In this document: one piece after another, positions 8,235 to 17,571 of the stretch
Numbering within the stretch: the first letter of the stretch is position 1
Layout of the letters: each line of letters opens with the position of its first letter
Source: Methanothrix sp.
GTDB taxonomy: Archaea; Halobacteriota; Methanosarcinia; Methanotrichales; Methanotrichaceae
Direction of reading: 5' to 3'
Length of the DNA: 22,181 nucleotides
Assembly (NCBI GenBank): GCA_028688175.1
Contig: JAQTYS010000013.1
Location: 1 to 22,181 of the forward strand
The notes under the pieces: generated by a model
What the model saw: the letters and a program-made list of their open reading frames with translations, nothing else
The model's database searches: none
What the model was told of the DNA's origin: nothing
Position numbers and translations under genes: made by a program

Positions 8235-9065
8235 ATGGATACCATCTTCGACTTAAGAAACATCTCATATTCATACGTGGGAAAGATAAATGCGCTGAAA
8301 GATATCAGCTTAAAGATAAACCGTGGTGAACAGGTATCAATAATTGGCACAAACGGCAGCGGCAAATCAACTTTATTGGCCATCCTCAATGGATTGATCT
8401 ATCCTACATCTGGTGAGTTCTATGCCTTTGACAATCAAATAACTGAGGATGTTTTTGATGCCATCACGGATAATGAGTTCCGGTCCTATTTCCGCACGAA
8501 GGTGGGTTTCGTCTTTCAGAACTCAGATGTCCAGCTCTTCTCGCCTACGGTCTACGAGGAGATCGCCTTTGGGCCCTTACAGCTTGATGTCCCGCCAAAA
8601 GAGGTTAAACGCAGAGTTGAGGACGTTTTGGAGATAATGGGAATCACAAAGCTGCGGGATCGATCGCCTCATACCCTGAGCGGTGGGGAGAAAAAGAAAG
8701 TATGCATAGCTACCGTGCTGGTCAACAATCCGGAAGTCCTTCTATTAGATGAACCAACGGCCGGATTGGACCCCAGGACGCAGTTGTGGCTGGTTGAACT
8801 CTTGCAGGAGCTGGGAAGATCGGGGAAGACCGTTATCACTGCCACACACGACCTGGAAACCATTGAGCAGATCAGCAAGAGGGCTGTAGTCATGGGTGAA
8901 GATCACGGTGTTAAAATCGATGGAGATACAGTCAAAGTATTAGATGACATGGCACTCCTCCTCAGTGTCAACCTCATTCACGAGCATATGCATATTCACG
9001 GAAAGGCGGTTCATGAGCATCTCCATGCCCATGGAAAAGAGCACGCTCACCAACATATGAATTGA
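8235..9065 (+). CDS. cbiO: ECF transporter ATPase NikO/CbiO with a histidine-rich C-terminal tail
   Basis: The energising ATPase of the ECF importer, 276 aa. The ATG at 8235 follows GGGGTG at 8222-8227. Walker A is GTNGSGKS (38-45), the Q-loop is VFQNSDVQLFSPTV (the ECF-type variant), the signature is LSGGEKKKVCIA, Walker B is VLLLDEPTAGLD and the H-loop is TATHDL. The last 30 residues hold 11 histidines in HxH spacing (for example HEHMHIHGK and HEHLHAHGK), unusual for the family. The tail probably binds Ni/Co ions on the cytoplasmic side, as a sink or a sensor of incoming metal. It resembles the separate His-rich peptides encoded just downstream. Confidence 0.9.
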   Translation: MDTIFDLRNISYSYVGKINALKDISLKINRGEQVSIIGTNGSGKSTLLAILNGLIYPTSGEFYAFDNQITEDVFDAITDNEFRSYFRTKVGFVFQNSDVQLFSPTVYEEIAFGPLQLDVPPKEVKRRVEDVLEIMGITKLRDRSPHTLSGGEKKKVCIATVLVNNPEVLLLDEPTAGLDPRTQLWLVELLQELGRSGKTVITATHDLETIEQISKRAVVMGEDHGVKIDGDTVKVLDDMALLLSVNLIHEHMHIHGKAVHEHLHAHGKEHAHQHMN

Positions 9066-9083
9066 AGCGTAAGTGTTCGTGAG

Positions 9084-9121
9084 TCCGATTGGTGCTGGAA
9101 TGCCGGACTGGGCCAATCGGA
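9084..9121 (+). terminator. Stem-loop downstream of nikO
   Basis: A perfect 9-bp inverted repeat, TCCGATTGG (9084-9092) and CCAATCGGA (9113-9121), encloses 20 bases. The loop itself can pair CTGG with CCGG. It lies 19 bases after the nikO stop and about 140 bases before the His-rich gene. A terminator or 3'-end stabilising hairpin is likely. It has no strong oligo-T tail, so a processing or regulatory RNA element is also possible. Confidence 0.5.
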
Positions 9122-9160
9122 ATAACAATTTCTGAATTAGTATTACGTTAGGTTATTTTA

Positions 9161-9167
9161 TCTAGAA
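9161..9167. promoter_or_regulatory. TCTAGAA element, copy 3
   Basis: The core of the TTCTAGAA palindrome recurs here. The nine bases TCTAGAAAA are identical to positions 2-10. The site directly follows a possible TATA-like TTATTTTAT (9152-9160). Downstream is a near-perfect dyad TGATTAC/GTAGTCA (9192-9208). Both may belong to the control region of the His-rich gene at 9260. Confidence 0.3.
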
Positions 9168-9259
9168 AAGTATTTAGATCATAACAGTAGTTGATTACTA
9201 TGTAGTCAGGAGGGCAACTGAGTTCCCAATAGATTGACTATCAAGATAAGGTGGTATAA

Positions 9260-9442
9260 ATGACAGAGAAGCATGAACACGAACACAAGCCGGAAAAAAT
9301 GCATGAACATGAACACGAACACGAGATCAAACATGAGCACGAGCATAAGCATGAGGATAAAGCCCACGCACATGAACATGTTCACGAAATAAAGCATAAA
9401 CATGAGCATGGGGAGGAAGAAGCGCATAAAAAGAAGGATTGA
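9260..9442 (+). CDS. Histidine-rich small metal-binding peptide (60 aa)
   Basis: Nineteen of 60 residues are His, almost all in HEHEH-type alternation with Glu or Lys. There is no Cys, no signal peptide and no hydrophobic core. AAGGTGG at about 9246-9252 is a good ribosome-binding site for this ATG. It stands between the nickel/cobalt ECF operon and a Cys/His protein. Its composition resembles His-rich nickel storage or chaperone tails, such as those of HypB or Hpn-like proteins, but it is only a low-complexity chelating peptide and no homologous fold is visible. Intracellular buffering of nickel is inferred. Binding other divalent metals is equally possible. Confidence 0.8.
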   Translation: MTEKHEHEHKPEKMHEHEHEHEIKHEHEHKHEDKAHAHEHVHEIKHKHEHGEEEAHKKKD

Positions 9443-9476
9443 AAGAATATCAAAGGATAAAGGGTGGTGAATTCTG

Positions 9477-9845
9477 ATGAATCATGTTGACAGATCATTT
9501 TCATTTACGAGGATTGATAGAAGTGATGAGCTGATGGACGCGATGTTCAACCACAAATGGCCTCTTTGCTGCAGCTTTTATCACGAGAAACTGCTCTACC
9601 TGAGTGATGGTGAGAGTGAGGATATGCCGGAATACGCTGTCGTGGCTATTGATAAAACGGATGGGCGCTTTTGCGTTCATGGCCGCGAGGTGGGTAGGAT
9701 CAAGCCCGCCAGCATGCAGTTCGCAGAGATGCCAAAGTTCATCCAGGAGATGAAAGCGAGCATATGTAATTCCGGCAATCCAGTCCAGTTCGTGGCAGAG
9801 CCAAAATGGCATCATTGCTGCCAGCTTTGCAGCTTGGATGATTAG
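9477..9845 (+). CDS. Uncharacterised Cys/His-containing protein, possibly metal-binding
   Basis: A 122-aa soluble protein I do not recognise. It has no signal peptide or TM segment. Potential metal ligands cluster in two places: WPLCCSFYHEK (Cys31, Cys32, His36) and the C-terminal WHHCCQLCS (His112, His113, Cys114, Cys115, Cys118). Further Cys lie at 66 and 97. GGTGGTGA at about 9462-9469 supports the ATG at 9477. It starts 34 bases after the His-rich peptide gene, so the two are probably co-transcribed. Position and ligand clusters suggest a metal chaperone or sensor, but the function is unknown. Confidence 0.7.
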   Translation: MNHVDRSFSFTRIDRSDELMDAMFNHKWPLCCSFYHEKLLYLSDGESEDMPEYAVVAIDKTDGRFCVHGREVGRIKPASMQFAEMPKFIQEMKASICNSGNPVQFVAEPKWHHCCQLCSLDD

Positions 9846-9880
9846 CGAAATGCATTCGCCTGCCGTTTTATATTTTTGGC
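9845..9880 (+). terminator. Candidate terminator after the Cys/His protein gene
   Basis: The short hairpin GCGAA-ATGCA-TTCGC (9845-9859) overlaps the stop codon and is followed by T-rich sequence (GTTTTATATTTTT, about 9865-9877). It fits the end of the 9260-9845 transcript. Confidence 0.45.
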
Positions 9881-10307
9881 TTAACTATGGTCTTGAATTG
9901 CTACTTAAATCCAGGAGTAAGCAATTCTGATGCATTTTCATCTATATCCTGATTTGTCTCCCCTAGAGCAAAACGGCTTTATGCAACATGGCATCAACTT
10001 TGAAGAAAATTGAGCACTCTGTGAATGACATGCGCGAGGAAATCTCGCCACCAAAACACTATGCTGTAGGTTGTCTAATGGATCAACACGTTATTTTGTC
10101 CAACAGCATCATTCTCCCTAAAATCCTTATAACGCATTAAACATATTAACTATCCGTCCTAATAATATCATTTCCATAAGCAAGACTTATCCTAATAACA
10201 TATTTAAAACAGAAGATTTATGCATAATCGCAAAAATGGTGCTACAAATTGTGGCCATTATCCTTTACAAAAGTTCAATCAATACTTGAAAAAAGCCTCA
10301 CAAAGCA
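9881..10307. other. AT-rich gap without a convincing gene
   Basis: This is most of the 520-base interval between the Cys/His protein and the CCH peptide. It has no tRNA-like or repeat structure I can see. A 50-codon ORF (ATG at 9988, stop 10138-10140) begins MASTLKKIEHSV and has a plausible coiled start, but it lacks a ribosome-binding site and its second half does not look like a folded protein. It may be a gene fragment. Confidence 0.4.
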
Positions 10308-10315
10308 TTAAATAC
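10308..10315 (+). promoter_or_regulatory. Candidate TATA box of the CCH peptide gene
   Basis: TTAAATAC lies 50 bases before the ATG at 10366. It would set transcription start near 10338 and a leader of about 28 bases containing the strong GGAGGTG ribosome-binding site (10352-10358). A dedicated promoter fits the isolated position of this small gene. Confidence 0.4.
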
Positions 10316-10365
10316 TTGATATAAGTAATTAGGATCTATTAAAAATGAAATGGAGGTGAATCAAA

Positions 10366-10482
10366 ATGTGTTGCCATAATGATAATAAGCACGAACACGC
10401 ACACGCTCACGATGGTAAAGAGCACGTCCATGAGCATATCCATGATGGAGATCACAAGCACGGACACAAGTGCTGCCATTAA
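10366..10482 (+). CDS. 38-aa Cys/His peptide with CCH at both ends
   Basis: A short ORF below normal gene-calling length. It encodes 38 residues with 13 His and 4 Cys, opening MCCHNDNK and closing GHKCCH, with HEHAHAH and HVHEHIH in between. The strong Shine-Dalgarno GGAGGTG at 10352-10358 is 7 bases before the ATG, a TATA-like element lies further upstream, and a large hairpin follows the stop. These make translation likely. The symmetric CCH ends could clamp a metal ion or form a disulfide/thiolate site, giving a metallothionein-like Ni, Co, Cu or Zn binder. Composition and the neighbouring metal genes support a metal-buffering role, but function is inferred. Confidence 0.75.
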   Translation: MCCHNDNKHEHAHAHDGKEHVHEHIHDGDHKHGHKCCH

Positions 10483-10497
10483 TTCCAATAGAGAACG

Positions 10498-10540
10498 CTG
10501 GCAATTAGTCCTTGAGCAAGCTACAAGGATTCAATGCCAG
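10498..10540. terminator. Long imperfect hairpin between convergent genes
   Basis: Two 17-base arms (CTGGCAATTAGTCCTTG at 10498-10514 and its imperfect complement at 10524-10540) enclose a 9-base loop. Fourteen positions pair perfectly and one more can form G-U. The hairpin sits between the CCH peptide gene and the histidine kinase gene, which run towards each other, and TAATTTT follows on the + strand. A bidirectional terminator is the simplest reading. Confidence 0.6.
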
Positions 10541-10551
10541 TAATTTTCGTG

Positions 10552-12654
<2,103 letters not shown>

Positions 12655-12684
12655 AGCCGGTAACAACCCTCCTGTAAAATCCAT

Positions 12685-12698
12685 TTGATTCAAATCAA
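12685..12698. promoter_or_regulatory. Palindrome upstream of the histidine kinase gene
   Basis: TTGATT-CA-AATCAA is a perfect 6-bp dyad with a 2-base centre, about 30 bases before the preferred kinase start. It could be an operator or an autoregulation site. If the longer start at 12684 were used, the palindrome would abut the start codon. AT-rich palindromes of this size can arise by chance. Confidence 0.25.
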
Positions 12699-12745
12699 TT
12701 TATTGTCCCTCGCCTGCGCGAGCCCACGCATCTCGTATGCTTCCT

Positions 12746-13813
12746 TTAGAGTTTGGGCAATTCACTCACCACATTGGGCTCCAGGTAATGCATCTTTTGC
12801 AGATCCTCATCGCTCATGCCCGGGAATATTTCCAGTTCTCCTCTACTAACGGCTTTTTGCTTCTCTTCCACTAGCCTTCTTGTATCGGGAGGAACCAGGT
12901 CGCTAAAGGGCGCCAATTCCACTGCGCCTTCCGCCAGACCGTACCACCAATCCTGTTCGGGATGATCCGCAAAGGTCCCGTTATGCACGTCTTCCACTAT
13001 ATCGGTCATTATCGGTTCCCAGTTCCAGACAGCACCTGTAAGAAACACATGCGGGAAGAAACGGGCCGTGTTAGATCCGCAGGATAAAAAGTAAGTGCCG
13101 GTCTCCTCCGCAGCCTCGCCGGTGGCGTCGGAATCGGAACCATGGGTTATGACATCGCACCCTTCCTCAATTAGTCCAAGAGCCAGTTGTTTTTCTTTCG
13201 GTGGATCGTACCAACTGCCCACCCACGACACATGCAGCCTGGCCTGGGGGTTGACGCCGGCCATTCCCCTGGCAAAAGCGTTGATGGCCATCACCACCTG
13301 CGGATCGGCAATGGGCTCAACCGCGGCGATTTTATTGGTCTTGGTCATGCTACCGGCCACTATTCCCGTTAGATACGCCGCTTGATAAAATCTTTCGTAA
13401 TATGTTCCAACATTGGGGGCCAATTTCTTTTGACCTCCGCACCACATAAATGTTACATTAGGATATTTTGGGGCTACCTCTTGGATAGCTTCTCCAAAGC
13501 TACCACTATGACAGAATATCAGCTCGCATCCATTTTCAGCATATTCTCTCATTATCCGGATGGCATCCGGCCCAGAGGCGCTCTCTCTCTCAAAGAGGCT
13601 TACATAGGGCAGCTTCTTGGCCATTTTAGTTGCACCCGCATGGCCCTCGAAGGTCCAGCCGTGATCGCCAACAGGACCATAATCGAGCAATGCCACCTTT
13701 AGCTCGGAAGTTGTTGCGGATTTGTTGAGTTCATTGGCGCCGCCAACTACTGCAAGACCAAATAAAAGCAGTGCAAAAATAATTAATGTCCGTGTTATGA
13801 CCGTGTATTTCAT
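12746..13813 (-). CDS. BMP-family (PnrA-like) substrate-binding protein
   Basis: A 355-aa exported binding protein of the basic membrane protein/PnrA family, whose members bind nucleosides or other small ligands for ABC importers or sensors. The start at 13813 follows GGGAG at 13822-13826 and gives MKYTVITRTLIIF, a Sec signal peptide. No lipobox Cys is present, unlike most bacterial members. Family landmarks are the first strand block YGPVGDHGWTFEGHAG, the lobe-2 segment SWVGSWYDPPKEKQLAL, and EEGCDVITHGSDSDATG. It lies 38 bases after the other binding-protein gene and about 90 before the kinase. No permease or ATPase gene is nearby, so it may feed a sensor or a transporter encoded elsewhere. 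Confidence 0.85.
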   Translation of the reverse strand: MKYTVITRTLIIFALLLFGLAVVGGANELNKSATTSELKVALLDYGPVGDHGWTFEGHAGATKMAKKLPYVSLFERESASGPDAIRIMREYAENGCELIFCHSGSFGEAIQEVAPKYPNVTFMWCGGQKKLAPNVGTYYERFYQAAYLTGIVAGSMTKTNKIAAVEPIADPQVVMAINAFARGMAGVNPQARLHVSWVGSWYDPPKEKQLALGLIEEGCDVITHGSDSDATGEAAEETGTYFLSCGSNTARFFPHVFLTGAVWNWEPIMTDIVEDVHNGTFADHPEQDWWYGLAEGAVELAPFSDLVPPDTRRLVEEKQKAVSRGELEIFPGMSDEDLQKMHYLEPNVVSELPKL

Positions 13814-13851
13814 CAAACCCACTCCCGTACTACCTTCTGAATTTATACAAA

Positions 13852-15045
13852 CTAAAGGATGGCATATGGCTCCCATTTAAAAGTATCATTATCTCTCGTC
13901 AGATGGGCTATAGTAAAAGGCACATCCTCCAGATCTCCGGCACCATTGAGCTTCATCCAGCCATATTCGCCCCTATATCTCCTGGCAACTATGGGAAATG
14001 CCTGTTTGAATACCTCTGCGTCATCTGATCCCGCTAACAGATAGGTATAGGTTATAAGCCAGAGCGCATCATAATCATTGGCCGCAAATGGGCTGGCCTC
14101 GCGACCGGTTTCATCATAGACCGCTTTCTTGATCTGCTCATATTTGGGTCCACCCATTCCCCCAAATACCGGAGAGAGGAAATGGGTTGCATCCGCGAAC
14201 TGCGCCGCTGTCTGATTCTGGCTTATGGCCACCGCCGAAAGATCGTTGCCGTACCATCGAACAGAGGAAAGCACCGGGTCGCCAGCTGCTTGGGATAGGA
14301 TAGTAACGATTTCATCGAACGCGGATACATAGACTGCCACATAGCTAGCGCCATTGCCTTTAACCGCCCTTCTAACCTCAGAACGCAAGAGGTTCAAATC
14401 ACTCGAGAAGTTGGTGGTCTGCGGATCGTAGCGCACGCCGTCCAGCATTATTCCCTCACCCAGCTCAAACTCACTCTTGGTGGAGCTCAGCATGCCATCC
14501 GCCCACAGATCTCGTCTGGCCAGGGGTACTAGTACTCTTATGCCATCGTTTTGTATCATGACCGCTAGCAGATGGGCCAAAGTGGCATCATCCGGAGCCA
14601 GCCGAAAGATCGTATCATTTTCAATCGCAAGAGCAGGCGCTGTACTGGCGCCGCTAATGAGGACAATTCCGTCTCTATTGGCATATTCCCGCACATCGGC
14701 AAGAGATTGGCTCTCTTCCGGCCCCACTATAATTCTGATTCCCTTCGCTTGCAGCTCTTTTAGGGCTATTTGAGTCGATTCAGAGTTGGTGTTTGTATCT
14801 GCCACCACCACTGTAACTCGAAACGGTCTCCCCAGGTCTGAGAATAGTCTGTTGATATCCTTCTCAGCTATTTTCAGGGCCATCTGAGCAGATATTCCAT
14901 GGTTATCACTATCCCCATGAAGAGAAAGAAGGGCTCCTACATTTAGGACTGTTTCTGAATTATCAAGCGAGGTTGAAATGCATTGCGCAGTGCTAATGCA
15001 AGCAAGCAATGAAGCAAAAATCAGAACATCAGATCTGCTCATCAT
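13852..15045 (-). CDS. Branched-chain amino acid-type (Leu/Ile/Val) periplasmic binding protein
   Basis: A 397-aa type I periplasmic-binding fold protein (Peripla_BP_6-like). The N-terminus has a short hydrophobic signal with possible lipobox LLAC (Cys16). The first lobe starts VLNVGALLSLHGDSDNHG and contains GIRIIVGPEESQSLADVREY followed by VLISGASTAPALA, the typical ligand-pocket Ser/Thr block. Later come SVRWYGNDLSA and the late segment FAANDYDALWLITYT, both characteristic of LivJ-like proteins. The ATG at 15045 has only a weak upstream AAAGG. It is the first gene of a - strand unit with the BMP protein and the histidine kinase, and is divergent from the 15142 operon across a 96-base intergenic region. 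The ligand cannot be read. Confidence 0.85.
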   Translation of the reverse strand: MMSRSDVLIFASLLACISTAQCISTSLDNSETVLNVGALLSLHGDSDNHGISAQMALKIAEKDINRLFSDLGRPFRVTVVVADTNTNSESTQIALKELQAKGIRIIVGPEESQSLADVREYANRDGIVLISGASTAPALAIENDTIFRLAPDDATLAHLLAVMIQNDGIRVLVPLARRDLWADGMLSSTKSEFELGEGIMLDGVRYDPQTTNFSSDLNLLRSEVRRAVKGNGASYVAVYVSAFDEIVTILSQAAGDPVLSSVRWYGNDLSAVAISQNQTAAQFADATHFLSPVFGGMGGPKYEQIKKAVYDETGREASPFAANDYDALWLITYTYLLAGSDDAEVFKQAFPIVARRYRGEYGWMKLNGAGDLEDVPFTIAHLTRDNDTFKWEPYAIL

Positions 15046-15141
15046 ATGCCTTTTTCATATTATTGGGATTTATCTTTTGCGGACTGATGCAAAAAGATTT
15101 GAACTAAGAGATCCAACAGTTACAATTAACACAAGGATAAG

Positions 15142-15822
15142 ATGGCAGCGGGGGCTATGTCTGTTCCGTTTCGAAAATTGAGCATGTTTGTGCTTGCCAT
15201 TGCAATACTTCTTTCCTCCTCCTATGCCAATGAGGAGAATGATCTGTGGCTGCTCATTTCCAGTTACGAGGACTTTGGAATCACTCCCAATGACCTGGCT
15301 ACATTTCTAACCGCTCACGGTTACAATGCCAAGCCCATCAAGTCCTATGTGACGGTAAAATTCTCAGGAGGCAAAGAGGTTTACCTAACCCCTAACGGCG
15401 CTTCCCCCAGGTTGGCAGATTTGTGGATGACAGCACCGGAAAAGCCCACCGGACCCGTCAGAGTCGGTTTCGATGAGACCATAAAGAAGAATGTGACCTA
15501 TGCATTGTCATCAAATCCCGAGTTTGTAAAGAGCATCAGCAGGTCTATCCTCTTCCCCTTGATGCCCCTAGGTATGTGCTATGAGGGATCAAAACAAATG
15601 GGGATAATCTTCACCGGTCTGGGACATAATATAACATACATGTTCAATCCTGATAATACGGGTCATGAATGGGTTTTAGTTGAGGATGACAGCACGAACA
15701 CCTGGCTGGCTGTTGATAGCTATTATGGCGTTATGACTACCAGCGATTATTATACGGCACAATACAGCTTTGATCAATTTGATCTGTTGGATCTGGTAAA
15801 TCCTCAGTGGAGAATAGGTTGA
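15142..15822 (+). CDS. Exported protein with a transglutaminase-like Cys-His-Asp arrangement
   Basis: A 226-aa protein with a Sec signal peptide (hydrophobic stretch about 14-27, possible cleavage after SYA at residue 29). The N-terminal half is unrecognised. In the second half GMCYEGS (Cys146), then GHEWVLVEDD (His175), then WLAVDSYYG (Asp192) reproduce the order, context and approximate spacing of the transglutaminase/cysteine-protease-like core. The Trp after His and the hydrophobic residues before Asp also fit. The start at 15142 follows AAGGA at 15133-15137; ATG 15157 is an alternative. It is the first gene of an operon with two exported pentapeptide-repeat proteins. It could be a surface cysteine hydrolase or crosslinking enzyme. 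The fold call comes from motif reading only. Confidence 0.65.
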   Translation: MAAGAMSVPFRKLSMFVLAIAILLSSSYANEENDLWLLISSYEDFGITPNDLATFLTAHGYNAKPIKSYVTVKFSGGKEVYLTPNGASPRLADLWMTAPEKPTGPVRVGFDETIKKNVTYALSSNPEFVKSISRSILFPLMPLGMCYEGSKQMGIIFTGLGHNITYMFNPDNTGHEWVLVEDDSTNTWLAVDSYYGVMTTSDYYTAQYSFDQFDLLDLVNPQWRIG

Positions 15823-15850
15823 GATAATGAAATTGATAGGTGATTCTCAA

Positions 15851-17560
15851 ATGAGTGGTAAATTGTTCCGTTTCGTAATGGGCATATGCACATTGGTAAC
15901 CCTTTGTCTGTTTTGGGTGGGCGGCTCCTTTGCCGTCCCGGCTGATGAGATCCATGATAACGCCAACCTCAGGCAGATGGATCTGACAGGGATCAATCTT
16001 AGCGAGGCTCATCTGAACCAATCCGATCTATCCTATGCCAGACTGCGCCAGAACGACATATCTCATGCCGCTCTCCGGTCTGCCTGGCTAATCGGCTCGG
16101 ATCTGAGCTATACAAACCTGGTGGGCACGGACCTCACCGGCGCCGACCTCTCCGGCTGCAATCTCACCGGGGCCGATCCGAGAGGTGCGACCTTCGAGGG
16201 TGCAAAGCTTGCCAATGCTATACTGCTGGGAGCCAGATTGGAAGGCGCCAATCTCTCAGGAGCAAACCTGATCGGCTCGGATATGAGCGGATCAGATCTA
16301 TCCGGGACAAACCTGGAAAGCGCCCGGATTTCCGAAGCTAAAATGATCGGCTCCGATCTCCGGAACGCGAATCTGGTGGATGCAAATCTGGCCGGAGCAG
16401 ATCTTGAGGGTGCCGATTTATCCAAAACGGCTATGAGACAGGCTAAATTGATAGGCACCTCGCTAATTGATGCAAACCTCACAGGGGCCGATCTGCATGA
16501 GGCGTGTCTTTACGGCAGCGACCTATCTGGGGCCGACCTCTCCGGGGCAAAACTGGCAGATGCCACAATACAAAATGCTCACTTGAATGCCGCCAAGCTG
16601 AAGGGGGCTGATCTCACTTGGGCCAGATTGAATGATTCGGATCTGTCCGGAGCAGACCTGACCCGTGCCAGGCTTGCAGATGCCGATCTTTCCGGAGCCG
16701 ACATGAAGGGCATATACTTGATAGGGGCAACGATGCTTGGAACGCATATGAACTGGGCGGATATGAGCGGCAGCTTTCTGCATGGCGGTCAGTTCACCAG
16801 GGCAGAGTTCTATGGCACCAACCTGAGTCATGCCGATTTGAGCGAAGCCGACCTGGCCAGAGCCTCGATGATGAGATCAGATATGAGTGGTGCGAATCTC
16901 AATGACGCCAACCTGGCCTATGCAGACCTCACCGGCGCCGACCTTAGTGGAGCCAAACTGCAGCGCACCAAGGTGCCCTATGTTGATCTCACAGACGCAA
17001 ACCTGAATGATGCCGATTTAAGAGGCATCAATTTGGGATATAATTACCTGACTGGGACACAAATGTGCAGGGCCAATTTGAGGCAGGCCAACATTCTCCA
17101 GATTACCTTTAGAAATGTCAATCTCAGCGGGGCCATCCTTAAGGAGGCATCTATCAGCAAATCGGTTATGGAGAATGTGAACCTTCGCGGCGTGGATATG
17201 ACACAGGCCACCGCCGAATCAGACAGCTTCTTCAAGATCGATTTGCGAAAGGCCAGCATGAAGGGCATCTCTGCATTTGATATCAGCCTGGTGGATGTCA
17301 ACCTCAGCGGGGCAGACCTACGTGATGCCAGGGTCAATGATGCTAAGATCGCCAACGTCAATCTGACTGGGGCGGATCTGAGTGGAGCAGAGCTAAACTC
17401 GGTGATGATGACCGGCGTTGATATGAGTGGGGCCAACCTGATGGGAATCAAGTGCGATAAGATCACTCTGCAAGGCCTGAGCCAGGTGAAGCTGGATGGT
17501 GCAATCATGAGTGACGATCTGTTGGCGAGCCTGGAGACTCTAAGAGGAAAGCTACCGTAG
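15851..17560 (+). CDS. Exported pentapeptide-repeat protein, copy 1
   Basis: 569 aa. The start at 15851 is preferred over ATG 15827 because AGGTGA (15838-15843) lies 7 bases before it. A signal peptide (MSGKLFRFVMGIC, hydrophobic core, likely cleavage after SFA) is followed by almost uninterrupted A(D/N)LSG-type pentapeptides from about residue 35 to 550, roughly 100 units. Such repeats fold as a right-handed four-sided beta-solenoid, here roughly 25 coils long. A short non-repeat C-terminus ends the protein. Unlike Qnr/MfpA-type relatives it is exported, so DNA-gyrase mimicry is unlikely. A structural or adhesive surface role is inferred. It is clearly paralogous to the next gene, 11 bases downstream. 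Confidence 0.9.
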   Translation: MSGKLFRFVMGICTLVTLCLFWVGGSFAVPADEIHDNANLRQMDLTGINLSEAHLNQSDLSYARLRQNDISHAALRSAWLIGSDLSYTNLVGTDLTGADLSGCNLTGADPRGATFEGAKLANAILLGARLEGANLSGANLIGSDMSGSDLSGTNLESARISEAKMIGSDLRNANLVDANLAGADLEGADLSKTAMRQAKLIGTSLIDANLTGADLHEACLYGSDLSGADLSGAKLADATIQNAHLNAAKLKGADLTWARLNDSDLSGADLTRARLADADLSGADMKGIYLIGATMLGTHMNWADMSGSFLHGGQFTRAEFYGTNLSHADLSEADLARASMMRSDMSGANLNDANLAYADLTGADLSGAKLQRTKVPYVDLTDANLNDADLRGINLGYNYLTGTQMCRANLRQANILQITFRNVNLSGAILKEASISKSVMENVNLRGVDMTQATAESDSFFKIDLRKASMKGISAFDISLVDVNLSGADLRDARVNDAKIANVNLTGADLSGAELNSVMMTGVDMSGANLMGIKCDKITLQGLSQVKLDGAIMSDDLLASLETLRGKLP

Positions 17561-17571
17561 GTGAATTGTTT

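Noticed and set aside
9988..10140. 50-codon ORF beginning MASTLKKIEHSV
   Set aside because: It has no Shine-Dalgarno and no good promoter, and the C-terminal half is unconvincing. It is kept only as a possible gene fragment in the gap description.
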